Numbered from the stretch's first letter, positions 17,032 through 26,435 are shown. The stretch is 64,000 bases of DNA from Epilithonimonas mollis (GCF_900142325.1 NZ_FRAM01000001.1:1054001-1118000), one strand, 5' to 3'. The notes: a model not told the origin generated them from the letters alone. Program-made: numbers and translations.

Positions 17032-18231
17032 CCAAAGAAAAATTACACTTTATTCTTAGTTTTTATAAGTAGTATTATCACCGCCCAAATCAAATTTGAA
17101 AAAGGTTTTATAATCACTGAAAACAATGAGCGCAAAGATGTATTAATTAAAAATCTAGATTGGTCAGATAATCCCGAATCATTCATCTACAAGTTTACAG
17201 AAAGTGGAGAACAGAAAACTGGGCAGCTCATAAATGTCAAAGAATTTGGCGTACCCAATCAATTCAAATACATTAAATACACCGGAAAAATTGATATTTC
17301 AAGCAATAATATTAATGAACTATCCATTGATCAAAATCCTATCCTGATGGAAAGAACAGTTTTTCTGAATGTATTACTTGATGGAAAACTGAATCTTTAT
17401 CAATATAAAAACAAAAATATTGAACAATATTTTTATTCTAAGGAGAATGGTGAGATTATCCCTTTGATCTATAAAAAATATAATCCCGATGGGGATACTT
17501 ATAAAATTGCTGAGAATGCAAAATATATAGATCAATTAAAAATTCTTTTTGCTGAAAGTAATTCAGCCAATTTTAAAACATCTAAAATCAGATATGAAAA
17601 AAGTAATCTGGTAGATCTGTTCCAGGAATACAATGGACAGAAAAATGAAATGAATAATAATAAATTGGATTTTAATTTGAGCATAAGACTTGGTTTTAGT
17701 TTGGCAACTTTAAATCTCGATACTCATAATAATTATCAAGAAATCAATTTTCCTGATAAAGCAGCTTTCCGTATAGGTTTGGAGGCAGAATTAGTTTTAC
17801 CATTTAATAAAAATAAATGGGCAATCATCGCAGAACCATTTTATTACAGATATAAAAATGAAAATCTCTCAAATGACGGAAATTACAGATTTGAAACCAA
17901 TTTTGATATGGTAGACCTTGAACTTGGTTTGAGACATTATATGTTTCTCAATGACAAATCTAAAATTTTTGTTACTGCTGGATTTGTAGCTAACTTATAT
18001 ATGACCAAAGATGCACTGATAAAATATACCAGTTTAAAACCAGGTTATCTGAACGGCCGTGCATATTTTGATACAAAGAGTACCTATTTTAATTTTGGGC
18101 TTGGATATAACTATAATGACAAATTTAGTGCTGAAATTAAAATATCTACCAGCAAGGAATTATATGAAAGAGGCTATTGGGATGCACAGCTCAGCAGAGT
18201 TTCTTTCATTATAGGTTATAATATTTTCTAA
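17032..18231 (+). CDS. Outer-membrane beta-barrel protein; canonical start codon absent
   Basis: The coding frame is open from just after a stop at 17026, well upstream of its first ATG at 17347. The upstream codons clearly encode an export signal (KKNYTLFLVFISSIITAQ) and a soluble N-terminal part (IKFEKGFIITENNERKDVL). The ATG-started product would lack these. The C-terminal half (from about residue 210 of the long form) has alternating strands typical of a beta-barrel (SIRLGFSLATLNLD, FNFGLGYNYNDKFSAEIKIS). No ATG, GTG or TTG is available before 17347 in frame. Start loss, a sequencing error or a rare ATT/ATA start are possible. Function unknown. Confidence 0.65.
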   Translation, partial: PKKNYTLFLVFISSIITAQIKFEKGFIITENNERKDVLIKNLDWSDNPESFIYKFTESGEQKTGQLINVKEFGVPNQFKYIKYTGKIDISSNNINELSIDQNPILMERTVFLNVLLDGKLNLYQYKNKNIEQYFYSKENGEIIPLIYKKYNPDGDTYKIAENAKYIDQLKILFAESNSANFKTSKIRYEKSNLVDLFQEYNGQKNEMNNNKLDFNLSIRLGFSLATLNLDTHNNYQEINFPDKAAFRIGLEAELVLPFNKNKWAIIAEPFYYRYKNENLSNDGNYRFETNFDMVDLELGLRHYMFLNDKSKIFVTAGFVANLYMTKDALIKYTSLKPGYLNGRAYFDTKSTYFNFGLGYNYNDKFSAEIKISTSKELYERGYWDAQLSRVSFIIGYNIF

Positions 18232-18341
18232 ATATTTCGTTTATTAAATGATTCCAGATTCTATTTTGGTATTCGTGAAAAATTAAATCCTAATAAACAT
18301 ATAACTCATAAAAGCAGAATCATTTTGCCAAAACCCTTTAT

Positions 18342-19295
18342 TTATTTCATAGAAATCACCTTATCCAACTCCAACAGCAGATAATTAAAATTCTGATTAA
18401 TCGTTCTGGCTTCAGATTGCAATTGGTTGAGCATAGATTCTCTGGCGTGTAAATCGGAAGACCTGTAAAAGCCGCCGCTTCCAAAATTCACAGATTCATT
18501 GGCTGCTTTTTCATCATTATTGAACTGATAATGGATCCACCGGTTTCTCATATTCTGAATGATGGTATTTTGCTTTTTATCCGTGAATTCCTTCTCCGTA
18601 AACATATACCAGACAAATGGCGGAAAGTTTTTAGACTCCAGTTTCTGATACCAAACATCCTGCAAGAGATTCCGCTGATGGATGAATTCTACCTTTTTTC
18701 CTTTCGGATTGAACGTAGCCAATCCCAAACCCGCACCCAGCAGTCCACCGCCAACACTGGCAATATTATTCCACTTGTTGTCCTGTATCACACCTCCCGC
18801 CACGGAAGTCGCCGCACCGGCAACGATGGAAAACAAAATCAGTTTATTGTTATTATCACTGTTGATATTATCTACATAATTTGCCATCTGCGCCACGCGT
18901 TCGCCCTCACAATCATATTCGGCAGCAACAGCATCCAGTTCCGTCAGCGCAATATTGATTTTGCTGTTGATATTTGCTCGTATTCGCAGAACTTTCACCT
19001 GAGCTTCCAGCGTAGAATCTTTCTTTATTCCAAGCAATTGACTTACGTCTTCGGTGCTTTGTAACGCACTAAGCATCAGAATACTTTGATCAGAAAAATA
19101 AGGTTTCAGTTTTTCATTCGCTGTCAAAACAGAATCCGAATTATACGACGGCATTTTCTGGCTGTAATCATACTGAAAAGAAGGCTTGCAATAGCTGTCC
19201 TTGAGTGTGATTATATTTTGATGCAACGTTTTTGTTTTATTGGAAACGCAGGAAACCAACATTATGGAGACAATTAAACTAAAAACAAATTTCAT
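18342..19295 (-). CDS. Hypothetical lipoprotein with a glycine-rich segment
   Basis: 317 residues. Lipoprotein signal VFSLIVSIMLVSC with Cys at 16. The central part has two hydrophobic, glycine- and alanine-rich stretches (ILFSIVAGAATSVAGGVIQ, GGGLLGAGLGLATF), similar in style to glycine-zipper segments. Helical flanks are rich in Asn and Gln. I do not recognise a family. It follows the M1 peptidase gene on the same strand with an 18-nt gap, so the two are probably co-transcribed. Confidence 0.7.
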   Translation of the reverse strand: MKFVFSLIVSIMLVSCVSNKTKTLHQNIITLKDSYCKPSFQYDYSQKMPSYNSDSVLTANEKLKPYFSDQSILMLSALQSTEDVSQLLGIKKDSTLEAQVKVLRIRANINSKINIALTELDAVAAEYDCEGERVAQMANYVDNINSDNNNKLILFSIVAGAATSVAGGVIQDNKWNNIASVGGGLLGAGLGLATFNPKGKKVEFIHQRNLLQDVWYQKLESKNFPPFVWYMFTEKEFTDKKQNTIIQNMRNRWIHYQFNNDEKAANESVNFGSGGFYRSSDLHARESMLNQLQSEARTINQNFNYLLLELDKVISMK

Positions 19296-19313
19296 CGTCT
19301 TTTGATCCTATGA

Positions 19314-21173
19314 TTAAAGCGTTTTCAAATTATCTTCCGGCGTATAATCCATAAAAATCCCGCCATCCAGATTCACAGACTCGACTTTCTTTTTAACCGG
19401 AATATTAAGACTTACTGACTTTTGGTCTTTCTCCCAAACCGACGGCGTAAAATGAATTTTCTCCGTCGAATTATCTTCACAAGTCAAAACCACATCAAAC
19501 GGAATCGCAAATCCTCCTACATTCTCAACCATCAAAACCAATTGATTATTTTGCTGTGAAACAGCTCCCACCTTCAAATCAATATAATTATTCGTATAAA
19601 ACCAATTATTGAAGAACCAATTCAGATTTTTACCAGAACCAGCATTCATAGAATTAAAGTAATCCCACGGAATCGGGTGTTTCCCATGCCAGTTATCCAT
19701 ATAAATATGAAGCGCCTTCTTGAATAACTCATCTCCCAAATAATCCTTCAAAGCCAGATAACTCAGCGCCGGTTTCACATAAGCATTATTTCCGTAACCT
19801 GCTCCGGAAAGCTGAGAACTCATCGTGATAATCGGCTGATCCTGTTCTGTAGAAGCGTCATTGATCCAGCGTTTCACACGGAAGTTCTTCATAAATTTGT
19901 CCGCAGCTTCTTTTCCATTTTCTTCAATACCGATCAGGTATTCCAGCATCGTCGCCCAGCCTTCATCCATAAAAGCATATCGCGTTTCGTTAATTCCCAT
20001 ATAGAAAGGAAAATACGTGTGCGCAATCTCGTGGTCAGCCGTTAGTCTCGCATCCTGCAAGTCATTGGGGATACTCGTATCGTTGATCATCATCGGATAT
20101 TCCATATCAGCGTAACCTTGGATGGCAGTCATCACAGGAAACGGATATTCCACGCCCGGCCAGTTATCGGTAAACCATTTCAGGTTGTAACGCATCCATT
20201 CCGTATATTTTTCAAAGTCTTTGGCACCCGCGTTATAAGCAGATTGCACGCTAGCTCTTTTTGTTTTTAGCTGAACACTCGACGCATCCCAAACGTAATG
20301 GTTGCTCAGTGCAAAACAAAAATCAACAATATGATTGGCTTTGAATTTCCAGACATTCCATTCATTTTGCTTCGTCACTTTCCCGGATTTCATTTCTTCG
20401 GCATTCGCAATATGGATGATTTTATCTGATTGTAATGATTCTTTAAAACGTTTCAGATATTCTGGTTGAAGCACTTCTTCAGGATTCTGGAAATCACCCG
20501 TGGACCAAACCACAAAATCCTTAGGCGCAGAAATCGAAAATGAATAATCGTTAAAATCATTATAAAACTCCTGTCTGCCGTTGTGCTGCAACATATCCCA
20601 GCCATTATAATCATCATAAACCGACACGCGCGGGAAAGAATAGGCTACATAAAAAGTTTCGGGATCAATCTGCCCTTCTCTCCCACTTTCCTTCGCCAAT
20701 GGATATTCCCACTCGATTTTGATTTCAGTCTGAGATTTCGATGCAATCGGTTTAGTCAACTTCACCTTTTCAACTGTTGACCAGTTATCACTGTTGATAT
20801 TATATTTCTCCTCATTGATGAAGAAAGATTTGATTTTAAGACCATCTGTCAACGCCTCTTTAGAACTATATCCAGCTCTCCCAGACTGTGGTTTCGTCAT
20901 ATTATTCACAAACCGGATTGCCAAAACCTTCAGCTCATCCGGACTATTATTAGAATACCGGATCATTTCTGAACCAGAAACAATCTTCGTCTTCGCGTCC
21001 ACTTTCACATTCACATCATAAACACCTTTGTTCTGCCAATAGTTTTTCCCAGGCTTCCCGGATATATCACGTGTTCCGCTGGCAAACGCCTTTTTTATAT
21101 TCCTCGGCATATACAATTCCTGAGCAGACATTGTACCTCCTATCAGCATCAATCCTAATAATAGTTTGTTCAT
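19314..21173 (-). CDS. M1 family (gluzincin) metallopeptidase
   Basis: About 619 residues. Signal peptide MNKLLLGLMLIGGTMSAQ. The gluzincin motif HEIAH at about residue 379 is followed by the third zinc ligand Glu in FMDEGWATMLEYL, giving the HExxH-(x18)-E pattern of M1 aminopeptidases. A typical N-terminal beta-saddle precedes it (YDVNVKVDAKTKIVSGSEMI). It would act in the periplasm or at the cell surface on peptides. I chose the ATG at 21173; an in-frame ATG seven codons upstream would put charged residues before the signal. Confidence 0.9.
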   Translation of the reverse strand: MNKLLLGLMLIGGTMSAQELYMPRNIKKAFASGTRDISGKPGKNYWQNKGVYDVNVKVDAKTKIVSGSEMIRYSNNSPDELKVLAIRFVNNMTKPQSGRAGYSSKEALTDGLKIKSFFINEEKYNINSDNWSTVEKVKLTKPIASKSQTEIKIEWEYPLAKESGREGQIDPETFYVAYSFPRVSVYDDYNGWDMLQHNGRQEFYNDFNDYSFSISAPKDFVVWSTGDFQNPEEVLQPEYLKRFKESLQSDKIIHIANAEEMKSGKVTKQNEWNVWKFKANHIVDFCFALSNHYVWDASSVQLKTKRASVQSAYNAGAKDFEKYTEWMRYNLKWFTDNWPGVEYPFPVMTAIQGYADMEYPMMINDTSIPNDLQDARLTADHEIAHTYFPFYMGINETRYAFMDEGWATMLEYLIGIEENGKEAADKFMKNFRVKRWINDASTEQDQPIITMSSQLSGAGYGNNAYVKPALSYLALKDYLGDELFKKALHIYMDNWHGKHPIPWDYFNSMNAGSGKNLNWFFNNWFYTNNYIDLKVGAVSQQNNQLVLMVENVGGFAIPFDVVLTCEDNSTEKIHFTPSVWEKDQKSVSLNIPVKKKVESVNLDGGIFMDYTPEDNLKTL

Positions 21174-21248
21174 TTTTCCAGATTTAATTATCAAAAATAA
21201 AAAATTAAAACTAATTGTCTGTCCATACTTATCAAGAGGCGTTGACGG

Positions 21249-21380
21249 CGTTCAAGATAGGACTAGATCGGTTGCCAACTATTCGGATGCGGTTCCGGAC
21301 ACCTCCGATGACGTTCAAGATATGTCCAGAGCGGTTGCGAACTATTCGGGTGGGGTTTCGGACCTCAAATTATACGTTCA
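21249..21380. repeat. 63-nt tandem repeat, two units and a third partial
   Basis: Units begin CGTTCAAGATA at 21249 and 21312, and a third CGTTCA at 21375, exactly 63 nt apart. The first 52 bases of units 1 and 2 match at 44 positions, sharing CGGTTGC, AACTATTCGG and CGGAC. The stretch is visibly richer in G and C than its AT-rich flanks. Overlapping reading frames run through it but neither looks like a normal protein. It lies between two divergent genes. Confidence 0.75.
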
Positions 21381-21548
21381 CATACCCCATCAGACACGCT
21401 ATGAACCTCAATGGATTAGTAAATAACCTGGAGAAAGCGGTTCAGCAACCACAATCGACTAGCAAATAACGTCAACAGAGTATTGATTCAGTCCTCGACA
21501 TTGATGCTAAATAATTATAGATTTCAGAAATTACTCTCATCTTACGGT

Positions 21549-21601
21549 TGTCAAAATTTTAAATAAAATTTTGACAGGGTGGTTTATAATAATTACATTT
21601 A
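21549..21601 (+). promoter_or_regulatory. bglX promoter with palindromic operator
   Basis: TTTG at 21570-21573 and TACATTTA at 21594-21601 are 20 nt apart, close to the Bacteroidota consensus. A perfect 12-bp inverted repeat (TGTCAAAATTTT 21549-21560, AAAATTTTGACA 21565-21576) covers the -33 box. Such a site fits binding by a repressor, perhaps responding to sugars; this is inference. Confidence 0.6.
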
Positions 21602-21638
21602 CAAATATTATTACCTCAATTAGAGACAAAAAAAACCT

Positions 21639-23861
21639 ATGATAAAAAAGACACTTTTATTCCTAATATTAATCTTTGGAATCAGCATTTCCGCACAGAA
21701 AACTATCGATCAAAAAGTTAATGAGTTAATTTCCAAAATGACTTTGGAAGAAAAAGCAGGACAACTCGTGCAATACAGTGGTTTCGAATACACCACCGGA
21801 CCACAGAACTCCAATTCCAAAAAAGTGTTGGAAGAAATCAAACAAGGCAAGGTCGGCTCTATGCTGAATGTGACTGGCGCAGAAGAAACCAGAGCGTTCC
21901 AGAAATTAGCCTTGGAGTCAAGATTAAAAATACCCTTATTATTCGGGCAGGATGTTATTCACGGGTTCAGAACGACTTTCCCAATTAACCTCGGGCAAGC
22001 GGCAAGCTGGGATTTGGAAATGATAGAAAAATCGGAAAGAATCGCTGCGATAGAAGCTTCAGCTTATGGCATTCACTGGACATTTGCGCCAATGGTAGAC
22101 ATCGCCAGAGACCCAAGATGGGGACGCGTGATGGAGGGTTCTGGCGAAGATACGTACTTCGGAACAAAAATCGGATTGGCGAGAATCAAAGGTTTCCAAG
22201 GTAAAGGTTTAGGAAATATTGATGCGATAATGGCGTGTGCAAAACACTTCGCAGCGTATGGTGCTGCTGTTGGCGGAAGAGATTACAATTCAGTAGATAT
22301 GAGTTTGAGACAATTGAACGAAACGTATTTGCCGCCATTCAAAGCAGCGGCTGAAGCAGGCGTCGCCACCTTTATGAATTCATTCAACGACATCAACGGA
22401 ATTCCTGCAACGGCGAATAAATATATCCTGAGAGATTTATTAAAAGGAAGGTGGAACTTCAAAGGTTTCGTAGTTTCCGATTGGGGAAGCATCGGCGAAA
22501 TGATAAAACACGGTTACGCTAAAGACAATGCCGAAGCCGGAGAAAAAGCCATTCTTGCCGGAAGCGATATGGATATGGAAAGCCGAATCTATATGGAACA
22601 ACTTCCGAAATTGGTAAAAGAAGGAAAAGTCGACATCAAGTTTGTGGATGATGCGGTGCGAAGAATCCTAATGAAAAAATTCGAATTAGGCTTGTTTGAT
22701 GACCCATACAGATTTTCAAATTCCGACAGACAAAAACAACAGACCAACAACCTTGAACACAGAAAATTCGGGAGAGAATTTGGAGCCAAAAGTGTGGTTC
22801 TTTTGAAGAACGAAAAGAAACTGCTTCCGCTATCTAAATCAGCCAAAACTGTTGCTTTGATTGGTCCATTCGGAAAAGAGACCGTGGCAATGCACGGATT
22901 CTGGTCGGTTCCTTTCAAAGATGATGCGCAAAGAATCGTCACTCAGTTTGACGGTATCAAAAATCAATTAGACAAAAACTCAACCTTGCTTTACGCCAAA
23001 GGTTGCAATGAAAATGACCAGGACAAATCGATGTTTTCAGAAGCGCTTGAAACAGCGAAAAAAGCAGATGTCGTGATAATGACTCTCGGTGAAGGTCACG
23101 CCATGAGCGGCGAAGCAAAAAGCCGAAGCAATATTCATTTCTCTGGTGTTCAGGAAGAATTATTGAAAGAAATTGCGAAAACCGGAAAACCGATTGTCCT
23201 GCTGATTAATGCAGGAAGACCTTTGGTTTTCGATTGGGCTGCGGACAATATTTCGACCATCGTTTACACATGGTGGCTAGGAACTGAAGCCGGAAATTCT
23301 GTCGCAGATATCATCTTCGGAAACGTGAATCCGAGTGGAAAATTGCCAATGACTTTCCCAAGAACAGAAGGGCAAATCCCAATCTATTACAATCATTATA
23401 ATACGGGAAGACCAGCGGAGAAATCCACTGAAAGAAATTATGTTTCCGCTTACATCGATTTGGACAACGACCCGAAATTCCCGTTTGGATTTGGTTTAAG
23501 TTACACCGATTTCAAATACTCTAATTTCAATTTAAGTTCTGATAATCTGAAAGGCAATCAAACTTTAACCATCAATGTGAACGTTGCCAACACAGGCAAT
23601 TTTGATGGCGAAGAAGTCGTTCAGCTTTACATCCGCGACTTGTTTGGAAAAGTCGTACGCCCAGTCAAAGAGCTGAAGGGTTTCCAAAAGATTTTCCTGA
23701 AAAAAGGAGAGAACAAAAATGTAACCTTCAAACTGACTCCGGAAGATTTGAAATTCTACGATGAAGAACTGAACTACGATTGGGAAGCCGGCGATTTTGA
23801 AATAATGTTGGGAACTAATTCCAGTGATGTGATGACTAAAAAGATTGTTTGGAATAAATAG
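21639..23861 (+). CDS. bglX: Glycoside hydrolase family 3 beta-glucosidase
   Basis: 740-residue exported enzyme that releases terminal beta-linked glucose from oligosaccharides. Signal peptide FLILIFGISISAQ. The (beta/alpha)8 domain holds the catalytic nucleophile Asp at about residue 279 in GFVVSDWGSIGEM, plus CAKHFAAYGAAVGGRDYNS for substrate binding. The GH3 C-terminal sandwich contains LGEGHAMSGEAKSRS with the likely acid/base region. A fibronectin type III-like C-terminal domain follows (GEEVVQLYIRDLFG). Length and order match BglX. The promoter has a palindromic operator. Confidence 0.93.
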   Translation: MIKKTLLFLILIFGISISAQKTIDQKVNELISKMTLEEKAGQLVQYSGFEYTTGPQNSNSKKVLEEIKQGKVGSMLNVTGAEETRAFQKLALESRLKIPLLFGQDVIHGFRTTFPINLGQAASWDLEMIEKSERIAAIEASAYGIHWTFAPMVDIARDPRWGRVMEGSGEDTYFGTKIGLARIKGFQGKGLGNIDAIMACAKHFAAYGAAVGGRDYNSVDMSLRQLNETYLPPFKAAAEAGVATFMNSFNDINGIPATANKYILRDLLKGRWNFKGFVVSDWGSIGEMIKHGYAKDNAEAGEKAILAGSDMDMESRIYMEQLPKLVKEGKVDIKFVDDAVRRILMKKFELGLFDDPYRFSNSDRQKQQTNNLEHRKFGREFGAKSVVLLKNEKKLLPLSKSAKTVALIGPFGKETVAMHGFWSVPFKDDAQRIVTQFDGIKNQLDKNSTLLYAKGCNENDQDKSMFSEALETAKKADVVIMTLGEGHAMSGEAKSRSNIHFSGVQEELLKEIAKTGKPIVLLINAGRPLVFDWAADNISTIVYTWWLGTEAGNSVADIIFGNVNPSGKLPMTFPRTEGQIPIYYNHYNTGRPAEKSTERNYVSAYIDLDNDPKFPFGFGLSYTDFKYSNFNLSSDNLKGNQTLTINVNVANTGNFDGEEVVQLYIRDLFGKVVRPVKELKGFQKIFLKKGENKNVTFKLTPEDLKFYDEELNYDWEAGDFEIMLGTNSSDVMTKKIVWNK

Positions 23862-23876
23862 AGAATATCGGAAACA

Positions 23877-23950
23877 CTTCGACTCCGCTCAGTGTGACAT
23901 TTATAATACCAAACAATATTTGAACATTGTCAGTCTGAGCGGGGTCGGAG
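23877..23950. repeat. REP-like inverted repeat
   Basis: Left arm 23877-23899 (begins CTTCGACTCCGCTCAG) and right arm 23928-23950 pair at 19 of 23 positions, with a 28-nt AT-rich loop. Sequences of the type CTTCGACTCCGCTCAG with TGACA are, to my knowledge, widespread intergenic repeats in Flavobacteriia. It sits directly after bglX. Confidence 0.7.
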
Positions 23951-23968
23951 ACTTTACCAATTATACTA

Positions 23969-23997
23969 AAAAATCCTCTTTTAACAAGAGGATTTTT
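23969..23997. terminator. Bidirectional terminator between bglX and the endonuclease-family gene
   Basis: Perfect 12-bp stem AAAAATCCTCTT (23969-23980) / AAGAGGATTTTT (23986-23997), 5-nt loop, between convergent genes. Confidence 0.85.
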
Positions 23998-24003
23998 CAT
24001 TTG

Positions 24004-24834
24004 CTATTTCTTAAAACCAATCTCCGCCAAAATCGGAAAATGGTCTGAAGGATAAAGCAGATTTTCCCGTCTGTCATTGATGGTTCTGATAGTTTCAGTG
24101 TCAAAACCTTTTACAAAAATGTAATCAATTCTTTCTTTTGCAGGAACATTAATATCGAAAGCCTGGAAAGTTCCTTTGGGTCCGTAATGAGGCTTTTTCG
24201 AATGATAATAAGCATTGTCCAATGATTGAGAAATAATTTTAATCGGCTCAGAATCATCCGTCAGATTGAAATCTCCAGTCAAAGTCAAAGGCAGATTTTT
24301 TGGATTGAGTTCCTTGATTTTTTCGAGAATTAATTTTGCCGAATTCACTCTCGCCACATCACCAACGTGGTCAAAATGCAGATTCATTGCAAGGAATTGT
24401 TTCCCCGTTTTTTTGATTTTGAAAAATGCATAAGTACAAACTCTATTATACGCAGCGTCCCAACCCTTCGAAGGTTTTTCCGGCGTTTCGCTGAGCCAGA
24501 AAGTTCCGGATTTGGTAACTTCCAATTTGGTTTTATCATAGAAAATCGCAGAATATTCGCCTTGATTTTTGCCATCATCTCTTCCAACACCGACATAATC
24601 ATAATCTTTCAGACTGGTTTTGATATCCGTCATTTGCTGAGGAACCGCTTCCTGAACCCCAAAATAGTCCGGATGATAATAAAACATCAGCGCCAGTGCA
24701 TCTTCTTTTCTTTTGTCCCACGAGTTCTCTTTGTCACTTTCCAAAGACAACCGGATGTTGTACGTCATCACTTTCAAATCCTGGGAAAAGGCAAATTGAG
24801 AAGCGAGTACTAATCCGAAAAATAATTTTTTCAT
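24004..24834 (-). CDS. Endonuclease/exonuclease/phosphatase family protein, exported
   Basis: 276 residues with a short signal peptide (FGLVLASQFAFSQ). The fold markers are VMTYNIRLS, a metal-binding Glu in FGVQEA, AMNLHFDHVGDVAR, LTGDFNLTDDSEP and a terminal SDHFP. These are the conserved acids and histidines of the DNase I-like superfamily. Exported members in Bacteroidota may act on phosphodiesters or sugar phosphates; the substrate is unknown. Confidence 0.88.
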   Translation of the reverse strand: MKKLFFGLVLASQFAFSQDLKVMTYNIRLSLESDKENSWDKRKEDALALMFYYHPDYFGVQEAVPQQMTDIKTSLKDYDYVGVGRDDGKNQGEYSAIFYDKTKLEVTKSGTFWLSETPEKPSKGWDAAYNRVCTYAFFKIKKTGKQFLAMNLHFDHVGDVARVNSAKLILEKIKELNPKNLPLTLTGDFNLTDDSEPIKIISQSLDNAYYHSKKPHYGPKGTFQAFDINVPAKERIDYIFVKGFDTETIRTINDRRENLLYPSDHFPILAEIGFKK

Positions 24835-24863
24835 TTTAAATTTTTATTGAATTGATTTTAAAT

Positions 24864-25445
24864 CTATAGAATATTTTTAAGTCTGACGTGCTGAAGCAAC
24901 ATAATCGTCTTCGCATCTTTGACTTCACCAGAGTCAATCATTTCTAGTGCTTTGTCGATATCTAGTTCCAGAACTTCTATCTCTTCCTGCTCATCTGCCA
25001 AACCTCCTCCATCATTCACTTTCATTGATTTCGAATATTCCGCAATAAAAAAGTAAAGAATTTCCGTCACAGAACCCGGCGACATATAAACTTCGAACAC
25101 TTTTCTGACATCCGAAATCTTATAACCCAATTCCTCTTCCGTTTCCTTTCGGATGCAATCTTCGGGATTATCTTTATCCAAAAGTCCGGCGCAGGCTTCT
25201 ATCATCATTCCGTCGTCGTTGCCATTGATATAAGTTGGTAAACGGAATTGTTTCGTCAAAATAACGGTTTTCGATTTCTTATTATAAAGCAAAATTGTTG
25301 CGCCGTTTCCACGGTCGTAAGCTTCTCTGCTTTGGGTTTCCCGCGTTCCGTCTTTTTTCTGATATTCGAAAGTGACTTTGTTCAGCATGTACCAATTATC
25401 GGATAAAATTTCCGTGTGTAAAATTTTGACTCTGCTATTTTGCAT
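24864..25445 (-). CDS. nudK: Nudix hydrolase, NudK-like (GDP-mannose pyrophosphatase)
   Basis: 193 residues. The Nudix box reads GLLDKDNPEDCIRKETEEELGY, with the conserved R-E-x2-E-E-x-G core and the two-residue longer front loop seen in NudK. NudK hydrolyses GDP-mannose to mannose-1-phosphate and GMP. The length (about 191 in Escherichia coli) agrees. It lies between the endonuclease-family gene and fmt on the same strand. Confidence 0.82.
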   Translation of the reverse strand: MQNSRVKILHTEILSDNWYMLNKVTFEYQKKDGTRETQSREAYDRGNGATILLYNKKSKTVILTKQFRLPTYINGNDDGMMIEACAGLLDKDNPEDCIRKETEEELGYKISDVRKVFEVYMSPGSVTEILYFFIAEYSKSMKVNDGGGLADEQEEIEVLELDIDKALEMIDSGEVKDAKTIMLLQHVRLKNIL

Positions 25446-25484
25446 ATGAATGAATCAATTATCTATCTGTCTATTATCTATTCT

Positions 25485-26435
25485 CTAAGCTTTATAATCC
25501 TCAAAATTCTGGATTCCATTCAAAAAATCTTTCACAGCCATTCTTTTTTTACCCTGAGTCTGAACATCTTCCGGGTAATAAATGCCGTCTTTTGTATAGA
25601 ATCTGAACTCATTTTTAGAAATATCAAAATCGCCAGCTTCTCTCGAATGGGATTCTAATTCAAAATGACCTTTGAAGATTTTCAGTGATTTTTCTTCATC
25701 CTTGATTTTCAAAATAGTGAAAGCTGTTGGATAAGGCGACATTCCGCGAACGAAGTTATGAATTGTCTCAGAACTCTGATTCCAATCGATTTTCAGATTT
25801 TCCTTGAAAATTTTATAGGCTGTTTTAGGATTCTCTTTTTTTGGCTGCGGTTTTTCTACAATTGAATTTTCAGCTAATCCGTCCAAAGTTTTAATCACCA
25901 AATCTGCACCGATGATCATTAATTTATCATGTAAAGTTCCGGCGTTATCTTCGGGTAAAACTTCAGTTTCGGCCTGGAGAAGAATATTACCTTCATCAAT
26001 TTTTTCATTGATGAAAAACGTGGTCACACCAGATTTGGTTTCGCCATTGATAACTGCATAATTAATCGGTGCTGCACCACGATAATCCGGCAGTAAAGAA
26101 CCGTGCAGATTGAAAGTTCCCAATTTCGGAATCGAGAATAGCACCTGAGGCATCATCCTGAAAGCTACGACGACAAAAACATCGGCATCTAGGTTTCGGA
26201 TTGATTCCAGGAATTCCGGATTACGCAATTTTTCTGGCTGAAAAAGATTGAGATTGTTCTCTTCAGCAAAAACTTTCACGGGTGAAGGTGAGAGTTTCAT
26301 ACCTCTTCCGCTCGCTTTGTCCGGCGCTGTTACAACGCCAACCACTTTATGGTGGGATTGGAAAATAGCTTCCAAAGAGGCTTTTGCAAAATCCGGAGTT
26401 CCGAAAAAAACGACGTTTAATGATTTCGTCTGCAT
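25485..26435 (-). CDS. fmt: Methionyl-tRNA formyltransferase
   Basis: 316 residues. Transfers a formyl group from 10-formyltetrahydrofolate to initiator Met-tRNA before translation starts. Motifs are VVFFGTPDFAKASLEAI at the N-terminus, FNLHGSLLPDYRGAAPINYA with the catalytic Asn-His-Ser region, and FINEKIDEGNILLQ. The C-terminal OB-fold tRNA-binding domain follows from about residue 205. I chose the ATG at 26435 since the longer ORF start adds 18 residues before the normal MQTKSLNVVFFG start. Confidence 0.95.
   Translation of the reverse strand: MQTKSLNVVFFGTPDFAKASLEAIFQSHHKVVGVVTAPDKASGRGMKLSPSPVKVFAEENNLNLFQPEKLRNPEFLESIRNLDADVFVVVAFRMMPQVLFSIPKLGTFNLHGSLLPDYRGAAPINYAVINGETKSGVTTFFINEKIDEGNILLQAETEVLPEDNAGTLHDKLMIIGADLVIKTLDGLAENSIVEKPQPKKENPKTAYKIFKENLKIDWNQSSETIHNFVRGMSPYPTAFTILKIKDEEKSLKIFKGHFELESHSREAGDFDISKNEFRFYTKDGIYYPEDVQTQGKKRMAVKDFLNGIQNFEDYKA

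Noticed and set aside
17347-18231. ATG at 17347 as the true start of the beta-barrel gene
   Set aside because: It would remove a clear signal peptide and N-terminal domain coded in the same open frame upstream.
21166-21469. Two overlapping frames of about 85 codons across the 63-nt repeat
   Set aside because: Composition follows the repeat; no recognised protein features and no start context.
24367-24813. 148-codon plus-strand frame
   Set aside because: Antisense shadow of the endonuclease-family gene.
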